The position numbers and the translations under genes are program-made. 64,000 nt of DNA, from contig CAXXEF010000001.1 of NCBI GenBank assembly GCA_963677825.2, positions 682,001 through 746,000 on the forward strand, read 5' to 3'. The notes beneath the pieces are model-generated. The model saw nothing but the letters and a program-made list of their open reading frames with translations. It ran no database searches and was not told the origin of the DNA. Within the stretch, counting starts at the first letter, position 1; each line of letters opens with the position of its first letter. This stretch comes from Sporobacter sp963677825 (lineage in GTDB: Bacteria > Bacillota > Clostridia > Oscillospirales > Oscillospiraceae). Shown piece by piece: positions 23,730-33,783 of this stretch.

Positions 23730-24539
23730 CTACGCGCTTTGCCGCACAATGTCCCCGGACTGGGCATCGACGTAATAGATTCCCGTATCGGTCTCTACGA
23801 GCCAGACAGGCCGCAGGCTCATATCAAACGCCGATACAAACAGATTATACCCTGGGCGCACCCCTGTCATAACAGCGCAGGAATATTTACCCGCGTCAAC
23901 ATCGGTTACGAAGCGCATCAGTGCCGTTGCGCACGAGGCCATTTCTACCGGCGTTTGGGCCAGCTGCACATTGCCGGCGTGCTTGCCGATCATGGACGTC
24001 AGGTCCCCGTCGACAAACGTAAAGTCAATCGTGCAATTGAAAATTTCGATGCCACGCAAGGCGCACATGGCGGTGACGGTCTGATCGTTCTGCGCGGTGT
24101 CGATAACGGAAATCTTCATATCGCCCAGTATCCGCTCGGCCGTTTTAACGAGATCTGTGCCGCCATCGACAGCCCCTGCTTTAAACGTGATTTCGAACTC
24201 ACCGCCCCCGCGAAACACGGCACGCCCGTCGACGCCGACATATTCCGTAATGTTGCCGCCCCGATCCAGTGCCGTGACCGCGCCGAGCAGCGCCTCGGCC
24301 GCCGCGCCCTCCCACTCGGTATCGCGCTTCGTTTCAAAGATGAAAAGCGTGCCGCCTTCACGGATACCCTTGACGTTAAGGTCGATGCCGCTTTGCAGCA
24401 GGAGCGTTTGCAGCTGACGATGTGTTTCCGCGCGCACGGATACGTCCTTGACGCCCCGCGCCACAACGAAACCTAGAAAAAACACGTTTAGCACGGCCAG
24501 CGCAACGATGATGATATTTTTTAAATGCGTTACTTTCAC
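23730..24539 (-). CDS. walI: YycI-like WalK regulatory membrane protein
   Basis: 269 residues with one N-terminal membrane helix (NIIIVALAVLNVFFLGFVVA) and an extracytoplasmic domain. Position and architecture (after walR, walK, walH; small N-in membrane protein; C-terminal VWLVETDTGIYYVDAQSGDI) match YycI, which with YycH modulates the WalK histidine kinase in the membrane. It starts with GTG at 24539 after GGGGATTACC. Sequence similarity in this family is low, so the call rests mainly on synteny and layout. Confidence 0.78.
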   Translation of the reverse strand: MKVTHLKNIIIVALAVLNVFFLGFVVARGVKDVSVRAETHRQLQTLLLQSGIDLNVKGIREGGTLFIFETKRDTEWEGAAAEALLGAVTALDRGGNITEYVGVDGRAVFRGGGEFEITFKAGAVDGGTDLVKTAERILGDMKISVIDTAQNDQTVTAMCALRGIEIFNCTIDFTFVDGDLTSMIGKHAGNVQLAQTPVEMASCATALMRFVTDVDAGKYSCAVMTGVRPGYNLFVSAFDMSLRPVWLVETDTGIYYVDAQSGDIVRQSA

Positions 24540-24560
24540 GGTAATCCCCTTAAAGCGGCC

Positions 24561-25832
24561 TTAATCCGGCGCAGCAATCCATTCCGGCTCAAGCGGGCTT
24601 TGTCCGGCGTCCCGATATGAGAGCATGAACGCACCGCCGGCTGCCGCGGCGGCCTGAAGCTCGGGCAGCATCGTACGCAGCTCGTTTGTGACTGTATACG
24701 CGCGGAAATGCAGTGTCATCTCGACAATCCCGTGGCCGTCGACGGTCACGCTTGCCGCGTATCCGTCGTCGCCGACATAAATACAGCCGCCAAGTGCTGT
24801 ATAGCAAAAATCAATACGATATAAGTCGTCGCCCTGATCGATCGCCCTGAACGAGAGCTGCGCGCTGCCGCAATAGGGCGCCAGCGCCGATGCGAGCGCT
24901 GCGCGCGCGCGCTCGACGGCGTCGTTGCCGTCAACCGTCACAGCGCCGGCGCCGTCGGTTTGCGTCCGGCGATAGACGACCGTACCGTTCGGACTCAGGC
25001 GCAAGGTAAACGCCGTATCGACAATGACGCGGTCGTCGCCCTCATAGTATTCGTGCAGTGTCCGTTCACTGAACCCGAGTGCCGACAGAACAGCCGACAA
25101 TGTTTCGTCATTCGCCAACGGATTTTCGGCCGATAAAACAGGATGGCTATCCGTGCCGTTTAAAATAAGCGCATTCGGATCGCTGATACCGGTAAAACGC
25201 GGCAGCTCAAACGCGAACAACGCGCCGTTCGTCGGATAAGGCTCTGTCAGGTGCTTGACGTTCGGCGCTGTGTCGGCGGCGTAAAAATCCCCTGTCTGGC
25301 TTTGCTGAAAATACAGACGGTTTTTACCGTCAAGATAGATGACGCACAGGCGTTTTGTGCTGCCGTTATCCCATCCGTCCAGCTGCGTACCGTACCAGCC
25401 GTCGAGCAGTGTCAGCGGGATGGGCGTCGCGTATTCGTAATACACGCCGGGTGACGCAAGCGCCTGCTGCCATTCTTCTGTGCCGACACGCGTCGGTGTC
25501 TCGGCAGACCCGAGCGCCTCGGCAAATATCTGTACGGTTTTATCGTACAGCATATTAAGCTCTTTCGTATCGTATCGGATACCGTAGTGCGCGCTCTGCG
25601 CTTCCGTGACAACGATGGACGACGGCCGCGCCGCTTCCAGCGTCGTTTCCTGCTCCGTGCTGCTTTGCTCTGCCGGCTCCGACAAGCCGCTGAAAATGTG
25701 TGTCAGCTCGCTGAGCGACATCGGGTCGTTGCCAAAGAGCCGCGATTGCCACCCCAGAAAAACGGCGGAGCACAGCAGCAGAGCAATGAGAACATTTTTC
25801 AGCCTGTCTCTGGTTTTATGACGGTTGTTCAT
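24561..25832 (-). CDS. walH: YycH-like WalK regulatory protein
   Basis: 423 residues with a single membrane helix at residues 11-29 (LKNVLIALLLCSAVFLGWQS) and a large extracytoplasmic domain, as in YycH. It overlaps the end of walK by 17 bases, showing translational coupling, and is followed by walI. In Bacillus and Staphylococcus YycH and YycI tune WalK activity at the membrane; the direction of the effect differs among species and cannot be inferred here. Confidence 0.78.
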   Translation of the reverse strand: MNNRHKTRDRLKNVLIALLLCSAVFLGWQSRLFGNDPMSLSELTHIFSGLSEPAEQSSTEQETTLEAARPSSIVVTEAQSAHYGIRYDTKELNMLYDKTVQIFAEALGSAETPTRVGTEEWQQALASPGVYYEYATPIPLTLLDGWYGTQLDGWDNGSTKRLCVIYLDGKNRLYFQQSQTGDFYAADTAPNVKHLTEPYPTNGALFAFELPRFTGISDPNALILNGTDSHPVLSAENPLANDETLSAVLSALGFSERTLHEYYEGDDRVIVDTAFTLRLSPNGTVVYRRTQTDGAGAVTVDGNDAVERARAALASALAPYCGSAQLSFRAIDQGDDLYRIDFCYTALGGCIYVGDDGYAASVTVDGHGIVEMTLHFRAYTVTNELRTMLPELQAAAAAGGAFMLSYRDAGQSPLEPEWIAAPD

Positions 25833-27267
25833 CTTCAGGCCCCTCTATCGGCAAATCAATCGTCACCGTTGTTCCCTTCCCTGCCACACTGTCGATTTTG
25901 ATATCGCCGCCGTGACGCACGATGATCTCACGCGCAATTGACAGGCCGAGGCCTGTGCCGCCCGATGCGCGCGAGCGCGCCTTGTCTACCCGATAAAACC
26001 GGTCGAAAATGCGCACAAGGTCTTCTTCTGGGATACCGATGCCTGTGTCGCGGATTGTAACGCGTACAGCGTCACCGTATGGCTCGCTTGCAATGGTGAT
26101 CCGGCCGCCGTCCGGCGTATACTTTACAGCGTTGGACAGTACGTTCATAAGGACCTGCTCAATGCGCCCCTTATCGCCCATAATCATGGGTAAATCTTCG
26201 TCGAATTCAAGCGTCACGGTATGATTGTGCTTTAAAGATTCCAGCGCGACGGCATCGTTAACGGCGTTAATCGCCGCAGTAAGGTCAAAGCGTTCGATCA
26301 CAAATTTACTGTTGCCCGCGTCGAAGCGCGACAGTTCCAGAAGATCCTGAACAATCTTCGTCATACGATCGCTTTCGTTGAGGATGACGTGGAGAAAATC
26401 GTTTTCCTGCGCTTTGGGAATGTCTGCGTGCCCGGTCAGTGTTTCGGCATAACTGCGTATGCTCGTCAGCGGTGTGCGCAGCTCGTGGGAAACGTTGGCG
26501 ACGAACTCACGCCGCAGCGCCTCGGATTTTTTGATCTCCTCCAGCGTCGTTTTCAGCTGATAAGCCATGTTGTTGAACGTCTCGGCCATGATGCCGACCT
26601 CATCGTCGGATTCGACGGCGATTTGTTTGGAAAAATCACCGTCAGCCATCGCTTCGGCGGCGCGCGTCATGCCGACGATCGGCTGAAGCAGCGTTTTGGA
26701 TACGATAAAGCTCAGCGCCGCCGAAATAACGATACCGACGACAACGGCCTCCACGATGATCGTAATCAGTTCTTTGTTGAGGTCGTGCACCGTCTGCTTA
26801 TTGTCGCGCACATACACGACGTAAGCCGTATCCCCGCTCTCATTGAATACGGGCACGGCGACGTCCATAAAACTCGCGTTGGCACCGGCGAGGAACACAC
26901 TCTGGCCAGTTAAGGCCGACAGAATATTCGGAGTAATCTCGACGGCGGCTTCTGCGTCGCCTGCCGAACTGCCAAGCACCTGCCCTGTCGGCCCTAGTAT
27001 GTAGTAGTTGCGCGTATGACCGTTTATGCCGAGCTGATACGCGTCGACAATATCCTGCAGACTTTCGACCGGCTCCGGCGCGTCAAGGGCGCCCTGCAGC
27101 GCCGTATACAGCTGCCGGTCGGAAAAGGCCGTTTCCATCTGACGGAGAAATTCATTTGTATAGAAGCGCTGAACACCCTGAATGAGGATCACGGAAACGA
27201 CCGTCATGAGCGTGACAATCAGCACGAGCATGACGAGCACGAATTTCCAGCGCAGGCTTTTGTTCAT
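25816..27267 (-). CDS. walK: Sensor histidine kinase WalK (VicK/YycG-type)
   Basis: 483 residues. TM1 near residues 8-30, an extracytoplasmic sensor of about 135 residues, TM2 near 168-190, HAMP, then HisKA with NVSHELRTPLTSIRSYAETL (phospho-accepting His) and a HATPase domain with N-box MNVLSNAVKYTPDGG, G1 DTGIGIPEEDL and GGTGLGLSIAREII. It probably phosphorylates WalR to control wall hydrolase genes. Unlike Bacillus WalK of about 600 residues, no cytoplasmic PAS domain fits between HAMP and HisKA. A hairpin lies in the gap between walR and walK. Confidence 0.92.
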   Translation of the reverse strand: MNKSLRWKFVLVMLVLIVTLMTVVSVILIQGVQRFYTNEFLRQMETAFSDRQLYTALQGALDAPEPVESLQDIVDAYQLGINGHTRNYYILGPTGQVLGSSAGDAEAAVEITPNILSALTGQSVFLAGANASFMDVAVPVFNESGDTAYVVYVRDNKQTVHDLNKELITIIVEAVVVGIVISAALSFIVSKTLLQPIVGMTRAAEAMADGDFSKQIAVESDDEVGIMAETFNNMAYQLKTTLEEIKKSEALRREFVANVSHELRTPLTSIRSYAETLTGHADIPKAQENDFLHVILNESDRMTKIVQDLLELSRFDAGNSKFVIERFDLTAAINAVNDAVALESLKHNHTVTLEFDEDLPMIMGDKGRIEQVLMNVLSNAVKYTPDGGRITIASEPYGDAVRVTIRDTGIGIPEEDLVRIFDRFYRVDKARSRASGGTGLGLSIAREIIVRHGGDIKIDSVAGKGTTVTIDLPIEGPEDEQPS

Positions 27268-27287
27268 TTATTGATTCCTCCACAGGT

Positions 27288-27313
27288 CAAAACGCCCGGA
27301 ACCGGGCGTTTTG
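27288..27313 (-). terminator. Terminator-like hairpin in the walR-walK gap
   Basis: Perfect 12-bp stem CAAAACGCCCGG / CCGGGCGTTTTG around an AA dinucleotide; on the transcribed minus strand the stem ends in TTTT. It may attenuate transcription between walR and walK. Confidence 0.65.
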
Positions 27314-27319
27314 ATTGTT

Positions 27320-28000
27320 TTATGCCTCAAAGTAGTAGCCGGCACCGCGCTTGGTCATAATGTACGCCGGTTTCGCCGCGTCGTGTTCGATCTTCTCCCG
27401 CAGCCGGCGTACTGCCACGTCGACAGCGCGCACATCGCCGAGATAGTCGTACTGCCAGACCTCACGCAAAAGCTCCTCACGCGAGAAGACCTTGCCTGGC
27501 TGCGCATGTAAAAAGCAAAACAGCTCGTACTCGCGCTGCGTCAGTTCTGCGCTTTGACCGTCGATGTAAACGTCCAGCCGCTCATAGTCGACGACGATAC
27601 CGTCGGACCGGTCCGGCGTGTCGGCCTGGATCGGGCCGTTGCGGCGTATGTTGGCTTTGACACGCGCGAGCACCTCACGGATTGAGAAAGGTTTTGTTAT
27701 GTAGTCGTCCGCGCCGATCTCCAGGCCCAGAACCTTGTCGGTCTCCTCCTCGCGCGCGGTGAGCATGATGATCGGTGTGCGGTAATCGCGGCTGCGGATG
27801 GTCGAGCAGACATCAAAGCCGCTGCGTTTTGGCAGCATGACGTCAAGCAGGATAAGGTCGGGCTTTGTAAGGCTATATACGTCGAGCGCCTCTTGACCAT
27901 TGTACGCTGTAACGATAACATAGCCTTCTTTTTTAAGATTAAAGCTGAGTATGTCGACGATATTCGTCTCGTCGTCTACGATGAGTATGGTCTTACTCAA
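27320..28000 (-). CDS. walR: Response regulator WalR (OmpR/PhoB family)
   Basis: DNA-binding response regulator, 226 residues. Receiver domain (ILIVDDETNIVDILSFNLKK, phospho-acceptor in DLILLDVMLP, Thr in IIMLTAREEE, Lys in DDYITKPFS) followed by a winged helix ending AVRRLREKIEHD and GAGYYFEA. The first GTG of the frame sits on the AAAGGAG site, so the TTG at 28000, 8 bases downstream, giving SKTILIVDD, is the likely start. It lies 14 bases after the Nudix gene and is followed by walK, walH and walI. Confidence 0.93.
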   Translation of the reverse strand: MSKTILIVDDETNIVDILSFNLKKEGYVIVTAYNGQEALDVYSLTKPDLILLDVMLPKRSGFDVCSTIRSRDYRTPIIMLTAREEETDKVLGLEIGADDYITKPFSIREVLARVKANIRRNGPIQADTPDRSDGIVVDYERLDVYIDGQSAELTQREYELFCFLHAQPGKVFSREELLREVWQYDYLGDVRAVDVAVRRLREKIEHDAAKPAYIMTKRGAGYYFEA

Positions 28001-28014
28001 TACGAACACTCCTT

Positions 28015-28557
28015 TTACCGGGTTGTTTTCAGGTATTCGTTCACCTTTAGGATGCCGATGATTGTTTTGGCATCCTTAATGTCGCCGTCCATGATCTGCC
28101 CGACGAGTGCATCAAGCGGGATGCGCTCGACATTAAGCAGTTCGTTTTCGTCCAGATGCATCTCCCCTGCCGTCAGTTCTGTGGCGAGGTATAGATACAA
28201 GGTTTCCTGCGAAAAACCGGGCGACGGGTAGATCGCCCCGAGATCGACGATGCTGCCCGCAGAGTATCCTGTCTCCTCGGACAGTTCCCGCACCGCGCAC
28301 GACAGCGGCTGCTCACCGTACTCGAGCTTGCCAGCCGGTATCTCGAGCAGCTCATCGCTCACTGAATAACGGTACTGGCGTACCATGACGACCGCGCCGT
28401 CCGGCGTGAGTGCCACGACGGCGACGCCGCCGGGATGCTCGACCACCTCGCGCGGGCAAACCGCACCGTTCGTCAGCTCAACCGTATCACTGCGCACGTT
28501 GACGATTTTACCCTGATACACCGTTTCTGACGTGAGCTGTTTTTCAAAAAAATCCAT
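28015..28557 (-). CDS. Nudix hydrolase, ADP-ribose pyrophosphatase-like
   Basis: 180 residues. A complete Nudix box G-x5-E-x7-RE-x2-EE-x-G is visible in the segment GKLEYGEQPLSCAVRELSEE followed by TGYSAG; it is preceded by VVMVRQYRYSVSDELLEIPA, which is typical of NudF. It likely hydrolyses ADP-ribose to AMP and ribose 5-phosphate. It is the first gene of the run that continues into walR, with a 14-base gap, so the wall regulator probably shares its promoter. Confidence 0.92.
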   Translation of the reverse strand: MDFFEKQLTSETVYQGKIVNVRSDTVELTNGAVCPREVVEHPGGVAVVALTPDGAVVMVRQYRYSVSDELLEIPAGKLEYGEQPLSCAVRELSEETGYSAGSIVDLGAIYPSPGFSQETLYLYLATELTAGEMHLDENELLNVERIPLDALVGQIMDGDIKDAKTIIGILKVNEYLKTTR

Positions 28558-28608
28558 GTTTTGACCTCATTTGCACCGCTTTGATGGCATCCGCCTTGTT
28601 TTTTATTC

Positions 28609-28614
28609 ATTATA
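28609..28614 (-). promoter_or_regulatory. Candidate -10 box for the nudix-walRKHI operon
   Basis: Minus-strand TATAAT about 50 bases upstream of the Nudix start; the -35 region at 17-base spacing is poor (TACCAT), suggesting an activator or weak basal promoter. Confidence 0.4.
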
Positions 28615-28682
28615 AACGATTGGGCGACGAAATGGTAGGGCGTTTTTATCGGCTCACCCAACGCTTATTTAACACAACGCGT

Positions 28683-28711
28683 TTGCAAATCAGCCGCCGT
28701 GCGTGTATAAT
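28683..28711 (+). promoter_or_regulatory. Promoter of typA
   Basis: -35 TTGCAA (28683-28688), 17-base spacer, extended -10 TGTATAAT (28704-28711). Confidence 0.7.
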
Positions 28712-28758
28712 GAAGCTTCGCTATCGGACTAATTATCATTAATAAAGGTGTTTTATAG

Positions 28759-30573
<1,815 letters not shown>

Positions 30574-30581
30574 TAAAACGC

Positions 30582-30614
30582 AGCGGCGGGTATGAACCCG
30601 CCGCTTGTCTTTTA
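30582..30614 (+). terminator. Intrinsic terminator of typA
   Basis: AGCGGCGGGT - ATGA - ACCCGCCGCT stem followed by TGTCTTTT. The tail overlaps the next promoter. Confidence 0.8.
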
Positions 30615-30634
30615 CATACTGTTTTTAGTATAAT
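30605..30634 (+). promoter_or_regulatory. Candidate promoter for the small zinc-ribbon gene
   Basis: -35 TTGTCT (30605-30610), 18-base spacer, -10 TATAAT (30629-30634). Confidence 0.5.
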
Positions 30635-30671
30635 AATCCTGTTGTCTATCCGACTTCAGGGAGGTTATTTT

Positions 30672-30911
30672 ATGAAATGTCCCGAATGCGGCGCCGAGAT
30701 GGAAAAAGGGCGCATCTTCGCCCCGCCTGCTAACGGCATCCCATGGGTGCCGTCAACATCCAGACTCCCGATTTTCCTGACCGATGAAAGCATCAGAAAG
30801 AAGCACGGCATAATGCTCATTGAAAAATACGCGCAGCTCATACCGCCAAAGCTATCGCAGCTTGAGACTTATATATGCCGTAATTGCCGCAAAGGCGCTT
30901 TCGACTACTAA
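30672..30911 (+). CDS. Small zinc-ribbon-like protein (DUF6487-type)
   Basis: 79 residues, unknown function. A CPEC pair at residues 3-6 and CRNC near residues 70-73 can form one four-cysteine zinc site that closes the chain into a compact domain. The central NGIPWVPSTSRLPIFLTDES is hydrophobic but not a clear membrane helix. I recall similar small proteins labelled PF20097/DUF6487. The start at 30672 is supported by CAGGGAGG 8 bases upstream. It is followed 19 bases later by the radical SAM gene and probably co-transcribed. Confidence 0.65.
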   Translation: MKCPECGAEMEKGRIFAPPANGIPWVPSTSRLPIFLTDESIRKKHGIMLIEKYAQLIPPKLSQLETYICRNCRKGAFDY

Positions 30912-30930
30912 TTAACGCAGGTGAACATAA

Positions 30931-31827
30931 TTGGATACTTATACTGCCGATGATTGCACGCTCTGCCCCCGCCAGTGCGGTGCGTCGCGTGGCGAAACGT
31001 CAGGCGGCGGCGTATGCGGGATGGGGATACATCCCGTTGTCGCCAAGGCGATGTGCCATTTCTGGGAGGAACCGTGCATCAGCGGCACGCGTGGATCCGG
31101 CACAGTCTTTTTTACCGGCTGTGCGCTTGGATGCGTTTACTGCCAAAATCAGAAAATCAGTCACGGTCACTTCGGCAAGCCGGTGACGGCTGAGCGCCTG
31201 CGCAGCATTTACTTCGAGCTGATCGAGGCAGGAGCACATAACATCAACCTCGTGAATCCCACCCATTTTGCGACATCGGTGCTGTCGTCTCTCGATGCGC
31301 CCATCGGCGTTCCCGTTGTGTGGAACACGGGCGGCTACGAAAAAGCCGAGACGCTCCGCCTGCTCGACGGACATGTGCAGATCTATCTGCCCGACTTCAA
31401 GTACGCCTTGACGGGGCCTGCGGCGCGGTATTCCGATGCACCGGACTATCCCGACATCGCCAAAAAAGCCATCACCGAAATGTATCGCCAAACCGGGCCG
31501 TACCGGCTCGACGAGGACGGCCTGCTGCAGCGCGGCGTCGTCATCCGGCATCTGATTTTACCGGGGAATCTCGACAATACACGCCGCGTTATCGACTGGG
31601 TCGCAAAGACCTTCTCCCCCGGCGACGTATTGTTTTCGCTGATGAGCCAGTACACGCCGTGCGGCACGATCACAGAGCATCCTGAACTTCAGCGCCGATT
31701 GACACCCAGTGAATACACCGAAGCGACGGATTATCTCACGGCATCTGATATTGAGGACGGATTTTTTCAGGAACTGTCGTCGGCAAACGAAACGTACATC
31801 CCCGATTTTAATTTATCCGGCATATAA
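30931..31827 (+). CDS. Radical SAM protein, PflA-like activating enzyme homologue
   Basis: 298 residues. The iron-sulfur motif CALGCVYC (CxxxCxxC) follows GSGTVFFTGC, and an N-terminal CTLCPRQC cysteine pair precedes it, the layout of the pyruvate-formate-lyase-activating-enzyme-like (YgiQ-unrelated, PIRSF004869-type) subgroup. Conserved NLVNPTHFATSVL and VIRHLILPGNLDNTRRVIDW support this. It probably generates a 5'-deoxyadenosyl radical; no partner glycyl-radical enzyme is encoded nearby, so the substrate is unknown. It starts with TTG at 30931 after CAGGTG. Confidence 0.82.
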   Translation: MDTYTADDCTLCPRQCGASRGETSGGGVCGMGIHPVVAKAMCHFWEEPCISGTRGSGTVFFTGCALGCVYCQNQKISHGHFGKPVTAERLRSIYFELIEAGAHNINLVNPTHFATSVLSSLDAPIGVPVVWNTGGYEKAETLRLLDGHVQIYLPDFKYALTGPAARYSDAPDYPDIAKKAITEMYRQTGPYRLDEDGLLQRGVVIRHLILPGNLDNTRRVIDWVAKTFSPGDVLFSLMSQYTPCGTITEHPELQRRLTPSEYTEATDYLTASDIEDGFFQELSSANETYIPDFNLSGI

Positions 31828-31858
31828 AAGTCTTCCGGTGTTATTCCGGAAGACTTTT
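31826..31858. terminator. Bidirectional terminator after the radical SAM gene
   Basis: AAAAGTCTTCCGG - TGTTATT - CCGGAAGACTTTT, 13-bp perfect stem starting within the stop codon; A and T runs on both sides serve the convergent SSB-like gene as well. Confidence 0.88.
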
Positions 31859-31882
31859 AGCATTTTCCATTATATTGAATTA

Positions 31883-32476
31883 TTATTCAATCGATATAAT
31901 CGACACCTCATAAGCCGTCCGCTCCGTCAAGACGCCGTTTTGGGCTTTTATGTACTGGCGGCTTTGCAACCGGCCTTCAAGCGTGAGGATATCGCCGACG
32001 ACGAACTCCGAGGCCCCCTCTGCCAGCCGCCCCCAAGCGATACACGGCAGGTAATCAGAGCGCCCGTAGCGCCGGTTGACAGCCAGCATGATGTCGCAGA
32101 TCTGCCGTCCCATCGGCGTTTTGCGCAGGTTTGGCCGTTTGCAGATCGCGCCCGTCAAGCACACAGCGTTTTTGTCCGGCTCGTCGGTAAAACAAAGCTC
32201 TCTGGCGAAAACGCTGATGACAAGCCGGCTGCCGACGCCGCGCTTATTGTTATACGATCGGACTTCACCGGAAACACCGAGCCGCGCGCACTCTTCCACC
32301 TCTAGGTTTTCCAGCACGTCCTGGCGGGCAATAACATTGACCGTATCAATGTAGCCCGACAACCGCTCGATCTCAAGCGGAAACGTAAAATAGCTGTCGT
32401 TGCCGCCCATGTGCGAGAATCTCGGCCGATCGGCGACCGCGCCGCACAGCTCGACATGGTTGTTCATCCCTTCCAA
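31883..32476 (-). CDS. Single-stranded DNA-binding-like protein with two OB folds
   Basis: About 197 residues, longer than a single-OB domain and lacking the acidic SSB tail. Two similar segments are seen: NNHVELCGAVADRPRF with the beta strands up to GEVRSYNNKR, then NAVCLTGAICKRPNLRKTPM with GRQICDIMLAVNRRYGRSDY and LTLEGRLQSRQY. The second half resembles canonical SSB/PriB best. The TTG at 32476 is preferred because GGGG lies 8 bases upstream; a GTG at 32485 and an ATG at 32467 are alternatives. Whether it acts in replication or only binds RNA/DNA is unknown. Confidence 0.7.
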   Translation of the reverse strand: MEGMNNHVELCGAVADRPRFSHMGGNDSYFTFPLEIERLSGYIDTVNVIARQDVLENLEVEECARLGVSGEVRSYNNKRGVGSRLVISVFARELCFTDEPDKNAVCLTGAICKRPNLRKTPMGRQICDIMLAVNRRYGRSDYLPCIAWGRLAEGASEFVVGDILTLEGRLQSRQYIKAQNGVLTERTAYEVSIISIE

Positions 32477-32539
32477 AACTGCCACCCCTTTACCCGCACG
32501 TATCTGTGGACAGTATATGTCCGGACAGGGGCTGATAGA

Positions 32540-33019
32540 CTACCCGATTGGCTCGGGCAGTGTGCAGCCGGCTGCAAGCAGCGCCCCCATAACAGCCAGA
32601 AGGCTCTCCGGTGCGATACCGCCGCCGACCTTGATTTCCTGCCTTTCCATCAGCATACCGCCGACAGTCGGCAGTTCACGCTGGATGGCCAGCACGCATT
32701 CGTCCTCCCCGATCGACGAGAGCGTGATCGAGCTTTTCGGCGACATGCCGTACGTCACAACACAGTCCGCATCGTAATTTTCAGGATCGGCGCCAGCCGG
32801 CAGGATCAGGATGCCGCAGCGTACGGGCGTTGTGAAATTGCGCGAATCGTAGCCGGCGTCGGGCGCGAGCACAAGGATATCCGGCGGCCGTCCGGCGAGC
32901 TCCGGCGCTGAGATGACTCGGCGCACGCGCACGTCTGCCGAGGTGCTGGCCGCCAAATACAGCTTAATCGTGCCGGCGATGTTTTCAGGCCCGGGATCGA
33001 TGACTGTCAGCTCTGTCAT
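32540..33019 (-). CDS. Hypothetical protein, possibly Rossmann-like
   Basis: 159 residues, not recognised. It has alternating hydrophobic strands (DILVLAPDAG, CGILILPAGAD, CVVTYGMSPKSSITLSSIGE) and a C-terminal glycine/alanine-rich helix (LLAVMGALLAAGCTLPEP), reminiscent of the substrate end of Mur-ligase-like or nucleotide-binding proteins. No catalytic motif is evident. Its start overlaps the end of the upstream permease-like gene by ATGA, so the two are translationally coupled. Confidence 0.6.
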   Translation of the reverse strand: MTELTVIDPGPENIAGTIKLYLAASTSADVRVRRVISAPELAGRPPDILVLAPDAGYDSRNFTTPVRCGILILPAGADPENYDADCVVTYGMSPKSSITLSSIGEDECVLAIQRELPTVGGMLMERQEIKVGGGIAPESLLAVMGALLAAGCTLPEPIG

Positions 33020-33483
33020 AGCACCCTCCGTTTCAGCACCGCGTCACGTCGTCCGGCTTCGCGGAATACGCGCCGGCCAACAAGGCGCATCATCCACACG
33101 CCGGGCACGCATAATGCGGCCCACAGCAAACTGAACGACACACAGATCTGCCCGCACAGATTGCCGAGCCGACCCTCATAATTCCAAACATTCCAGCACA
33201 TCAGCTTGTTGACAATCACACCGGCGACAAATTCTATCGCCGTAATCACCGCGCCGCCCATCAACCACTTCTGCCAAGTCCGAACGGCGCATTTTACGGC
33301 AATCAGATACAGCAGTACCGAGCTCATGCCGCCGGCCAGCACCATCGACCAGTGCGTGCGTGCACGGCATCGAAGCTCCAATCCGGCGTAAATAAGACCG
33401 CCGGTGATAAAAACAACCGGATACTTAACGGCACAGCGCACTGCGCGCTTTTTCGGCATCATGTTCTTCGCTCCATCGCTCAT
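33016..33483 (-). CDS. Putative ABC-transporter type IV membrane protein
   Basis: 155 residues with four or so hydrophobic helices (VVFITGGLIYAGLELRC, SMVLAGGMSSVLLYLIAVKC, WLMGGAVITAIEFVAGVIVN, ICVSFSLLWAALCVPGVWMM). The conserved motif CWNVWNYEGRLGNLCGQICV is characteristic of the PF06541 family, annotated putative ABC-transporter type IV. No ATPase subunit is encoded nearby. ATGA overlap with the following hypothetical gene. Function is unknown. Confidence 0.7.
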   Translation of the reverse strand: MSDGAKNMMPKKRAVRCAVKYPVVFITGGLIYAGLELRCRARTHWSMVLAGGMSSVLLYLIAVKCAVRTWQKWLMGGAVITAIEFVAGVIVNKLMCWNVWNYEGRLGNLCGQICVSFSLLWAALCVPGVWMMRLVGRRVFREAGRRDAVLKRRVL

Positions 33484-33579
33484 TCAGGATTACTGCTTTA
33501 TCGTTTCCGCGACCGTCCGATTTATGCCGCAGGATTTTATGCTGTGCGGGGCGGTTCAAATTTATATTGACAATTTATG

Positions 33580-33608
33580 TTGACAAACGGCACGGGCACT
33601 GATATTAT
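33580..33608 (+). promoter_or_regulatory. Promoter of infC-rpmI-rplT
   Basis: Perfect -35 TTGACA (33580-33585), 17-base spacer, -10 TATTAT (33603-33608). Confidence 0.85.
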
Positions 33609-33614
33609 CAGTTA

Positions 33615-33770
33615 GTCAAAATAAAGCAGTACGGCATTCCCGTCCTCACCCAGCCGCCTGAGCGCGCTGTGGTCAACATGGAGACATATCCGGCCTCGGC
33701 CGGTTACTGTTGTCTATTGAGCGGATGCCGACATGCATCCGCTTTATGTATTTTTTGGGTTTAATTAACA
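33615..33770 (+). ncRNA. L20-leader-like mRNA leader with attenuator hairpin
   Basis: About 155 bases of untranslated leader before infC. It contains a CCGGCCTCGGCCGG hairpin (33690-33703) and a terminator-like hairpin GCGGATGC / GCATCCGC (33721-33742) followed by a U-rich run (33750-33756). In Firmicutes the L20 protein binds such leaders to cause premature termination when ribosomal proteins are in excess; position and structure match, but I did not fold it computationally. Confidence 0.65.
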
Positions 33771-33783
33771 GGAGGTGCTCAAT

